From NCBI GenBank assembly GCA_019594235.1, contig JAFDTG010000010.1:1-22498 (forward strand): 22,498 nucleotides of DNA, read 5' to 3'. The notes under the pieces are model-generated. The model did not search any database. It was given only the letters and a program-made list of their open reading frames with translations, and had not been told where the DNA came from. Of this stretch, positions 21,755 to 22,498 are shown piece after piece; within the stretch, counting starts at the first letter, position 1, and every line of letters begins with the position of its first letter. The DNA comes from Candidatus Saliniplasma halalkaliphilum (GTDB lineage Archaea > Thermoplasmatota > Thermoplasmata > Halarchaeoplasmatales > Halarchaeoplasmataceae). Made by a program: the position numbers and the translations under genes.

Positions 21755-22372
21755 ATGATCGATGTAGCAGTATTGGCTTCTGGAAGTGGGACGGATTTTC
21801 AATCGATAATCGATGCCTCTAAACAAGGTGAGATTGATGCAAATGTGGTCTTATTGATCTGTAACAACCCTGGAGCTTACTGCGTCGAAAGGGCCAAAGA
21901 GAACGATATCGATTACCGTGTGATATATCACCGTGGTAAAAGTCGTGAAGAACATGAAGAAGAAGTCTCAAAAGTGATAGACCAGTATGATCCAGATCTT
22001 ATCGTTCTAGCAGGGTACATGAGGATATTTACGGATTATTTTGTTGACAAGTACTACGGACGGTTGATCAACATTCACCCCGCGTTACTACCTCTATTCG
22101 GCGGTCCTGGGTTTTACGGTGAGAAAGTTCACGAATCTGTTTTGAAAGCAGGTATGAAAAGGACCGGCTGTTCTGTTCACTTTGTAACAAACGAAGTCGA
22201 CATGGGTCCGATAATCGACCAGCGCTGCGTGGAAGTCAAACCTCATGACGATGTCGATAGTTTGTCCGAGAGGGTTTTAGAGGTAGAGCACGAGCTTCTT
22301 CCATCGGTAGTTGGAGCTTTTGCAGAGGGGAAGGTCAAACTCGAGGATGGTAAGGCCTGGATCGAAGAGTGA
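21755..22372 (+). CDS. purN: Phosphoribosylglycinamide formyltransferase PurN
   Basis: 205 residues from the ATG at 21755. Transfers formyl from 10-formyl-tetrahydrofolate to glycinamide ribonucleotide in purine synthesis. Phosphate-binding loop VLASGSGTDFQSII (6-19). Catalytic triad N106 and H108 (INIHPALLP) and D149 (VDMGPII). LAGYMRIF (85-92) is also typical. The segment after the active site reads FGGPGFYGEKVHESVLKAG, as expected for the GAR-binding loop. Its presence points to the folate-dependent form of this step rather than PurT. No other purine genes are in the window. Confidence 0.95.
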   Translation: MIDVAVLASGSGTDFQSIIDASKQGEIDANVVLLICNNPGAYCVERAKENDIDYRVIYHRGKSREEHEEEVSKVIDQYDPDLIVLAGYMRIFTDYFVDKYYGRLINIHPALLPLFGGPGFYGEKVHESVLKAGMKRTGCSVHFVTNEVDMGPIIDQRCVEVKPHDDVDSLSERVLEVEHELLPSVVGAFAEGKVKLEDGKAWIEE

Positions 22373-22400
22373 GAATCATAGATTCTTCTTACTTTTTCAT
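22373..22400 (+). terminator. Short hairpin plus T-rich run after purN
   Basis: GAATC (22373-22377), loop ATA, GATTC (22381-22385) starts directly after the stop codon and is followed by TTCTTACTTTTTC. Hairpin and T-run together would end transcription, the T-run being the known archaeal signal. The last about 100 bases of the window show no gene, only a weak AACTTT/AAAGTT fold at 22461-22485. Confidence 0.5.
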
Positions 22401-22498
22401 TTCTCGTTAAACTCAAAATAGAAAATGCGTTTGTGCAATCACAGATTTCACTCGTTTTCAAACTTTATCGCTTCGCTCAAAAGTTAATGAAAGCGCCG

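Overview
The window looks like part of an archaeal chromosome. Several genes have an A/T-rich TATA-like box about 24-33 bases before the start codon and little or no leader. The tRNA gene has no encoded CCA. The window also carries the archaeal truncated AsnRS-like asparagine synthetase, a MetRS with the FSTSRG signature and an archaeal DUF5654 membrane protein. TGA is a normal stop codon here. There is no rRNA or other phylogenetic marker, so I do not place it below the level of a euryarchaeal-type archaeon.

Left third (about 1-7420) is accessory and decaying. It starts with a two-copy direct repeat and the broken N-terminus of a Ras-like small GTPase. A Xer/IntI-like tyrosine recombinase (565-1452) follows. 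Then come small modules: RHH/RelE toxin-antitoxin 1, RHH/RelE toxin-antitoxin 2, an HExxH metallopeptidase-like protein, a metallo-beta-lactamase-fold hydrolase, an AbrB antitoxin with a cut-off PIN toxin, and an RHH antitoxin with a nonsense-mutated RelE toxin. Four related foldable repeats (A 2934-3075, B 4521-4606, C 5042-5187, D 5766-5905) lie at the module borders, and a fifth unrelated fold-back lies between toxin-antitoxin 1 and 2. The repeats have ends that pair with each other, inner arms with bulged bases, variable middles and near-matches to the integron core motifs RYYYAAC/GTTRRRY. This is the most interesting part of the window: it reads like a degenerate integron-type cassette array (or a palindromic mobile repeat family) in an archaeon, next to a tyrosine recombinase that lacks the IntI-specific insertion. 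A DUF5654 gene and an MscS channel gene with one in-frame TGA close the region.

Right two thirds (about 7950-22400) are ordinary housekeeping. They hold the AsnRS-like asparagine synthetase (-) divergent from MetRS (+), and a tight molybdenum-cofactor operon moaA-moaE-moaC-moaB-moeA without moaD. Next are tRNA-Leu(TAG) (-) and a PyrK-type electron-transfer subunit (-) divergent from a cyclophilin (+). The de novo NAD operon nadA-nadB-nadC follows, with ATGA overlaps. A convergent DUF401 permease and a methyltransferase (both -) come next, and purN (+) ends the window.

The toxin-antitoxin promoters carry clear operator candidates. Three hexamers at exact 10-base spacing precede the RHH antitoxins of modules 1 and 4, and a 17-base perfect palindrome precedes the AbrB antitoxin.
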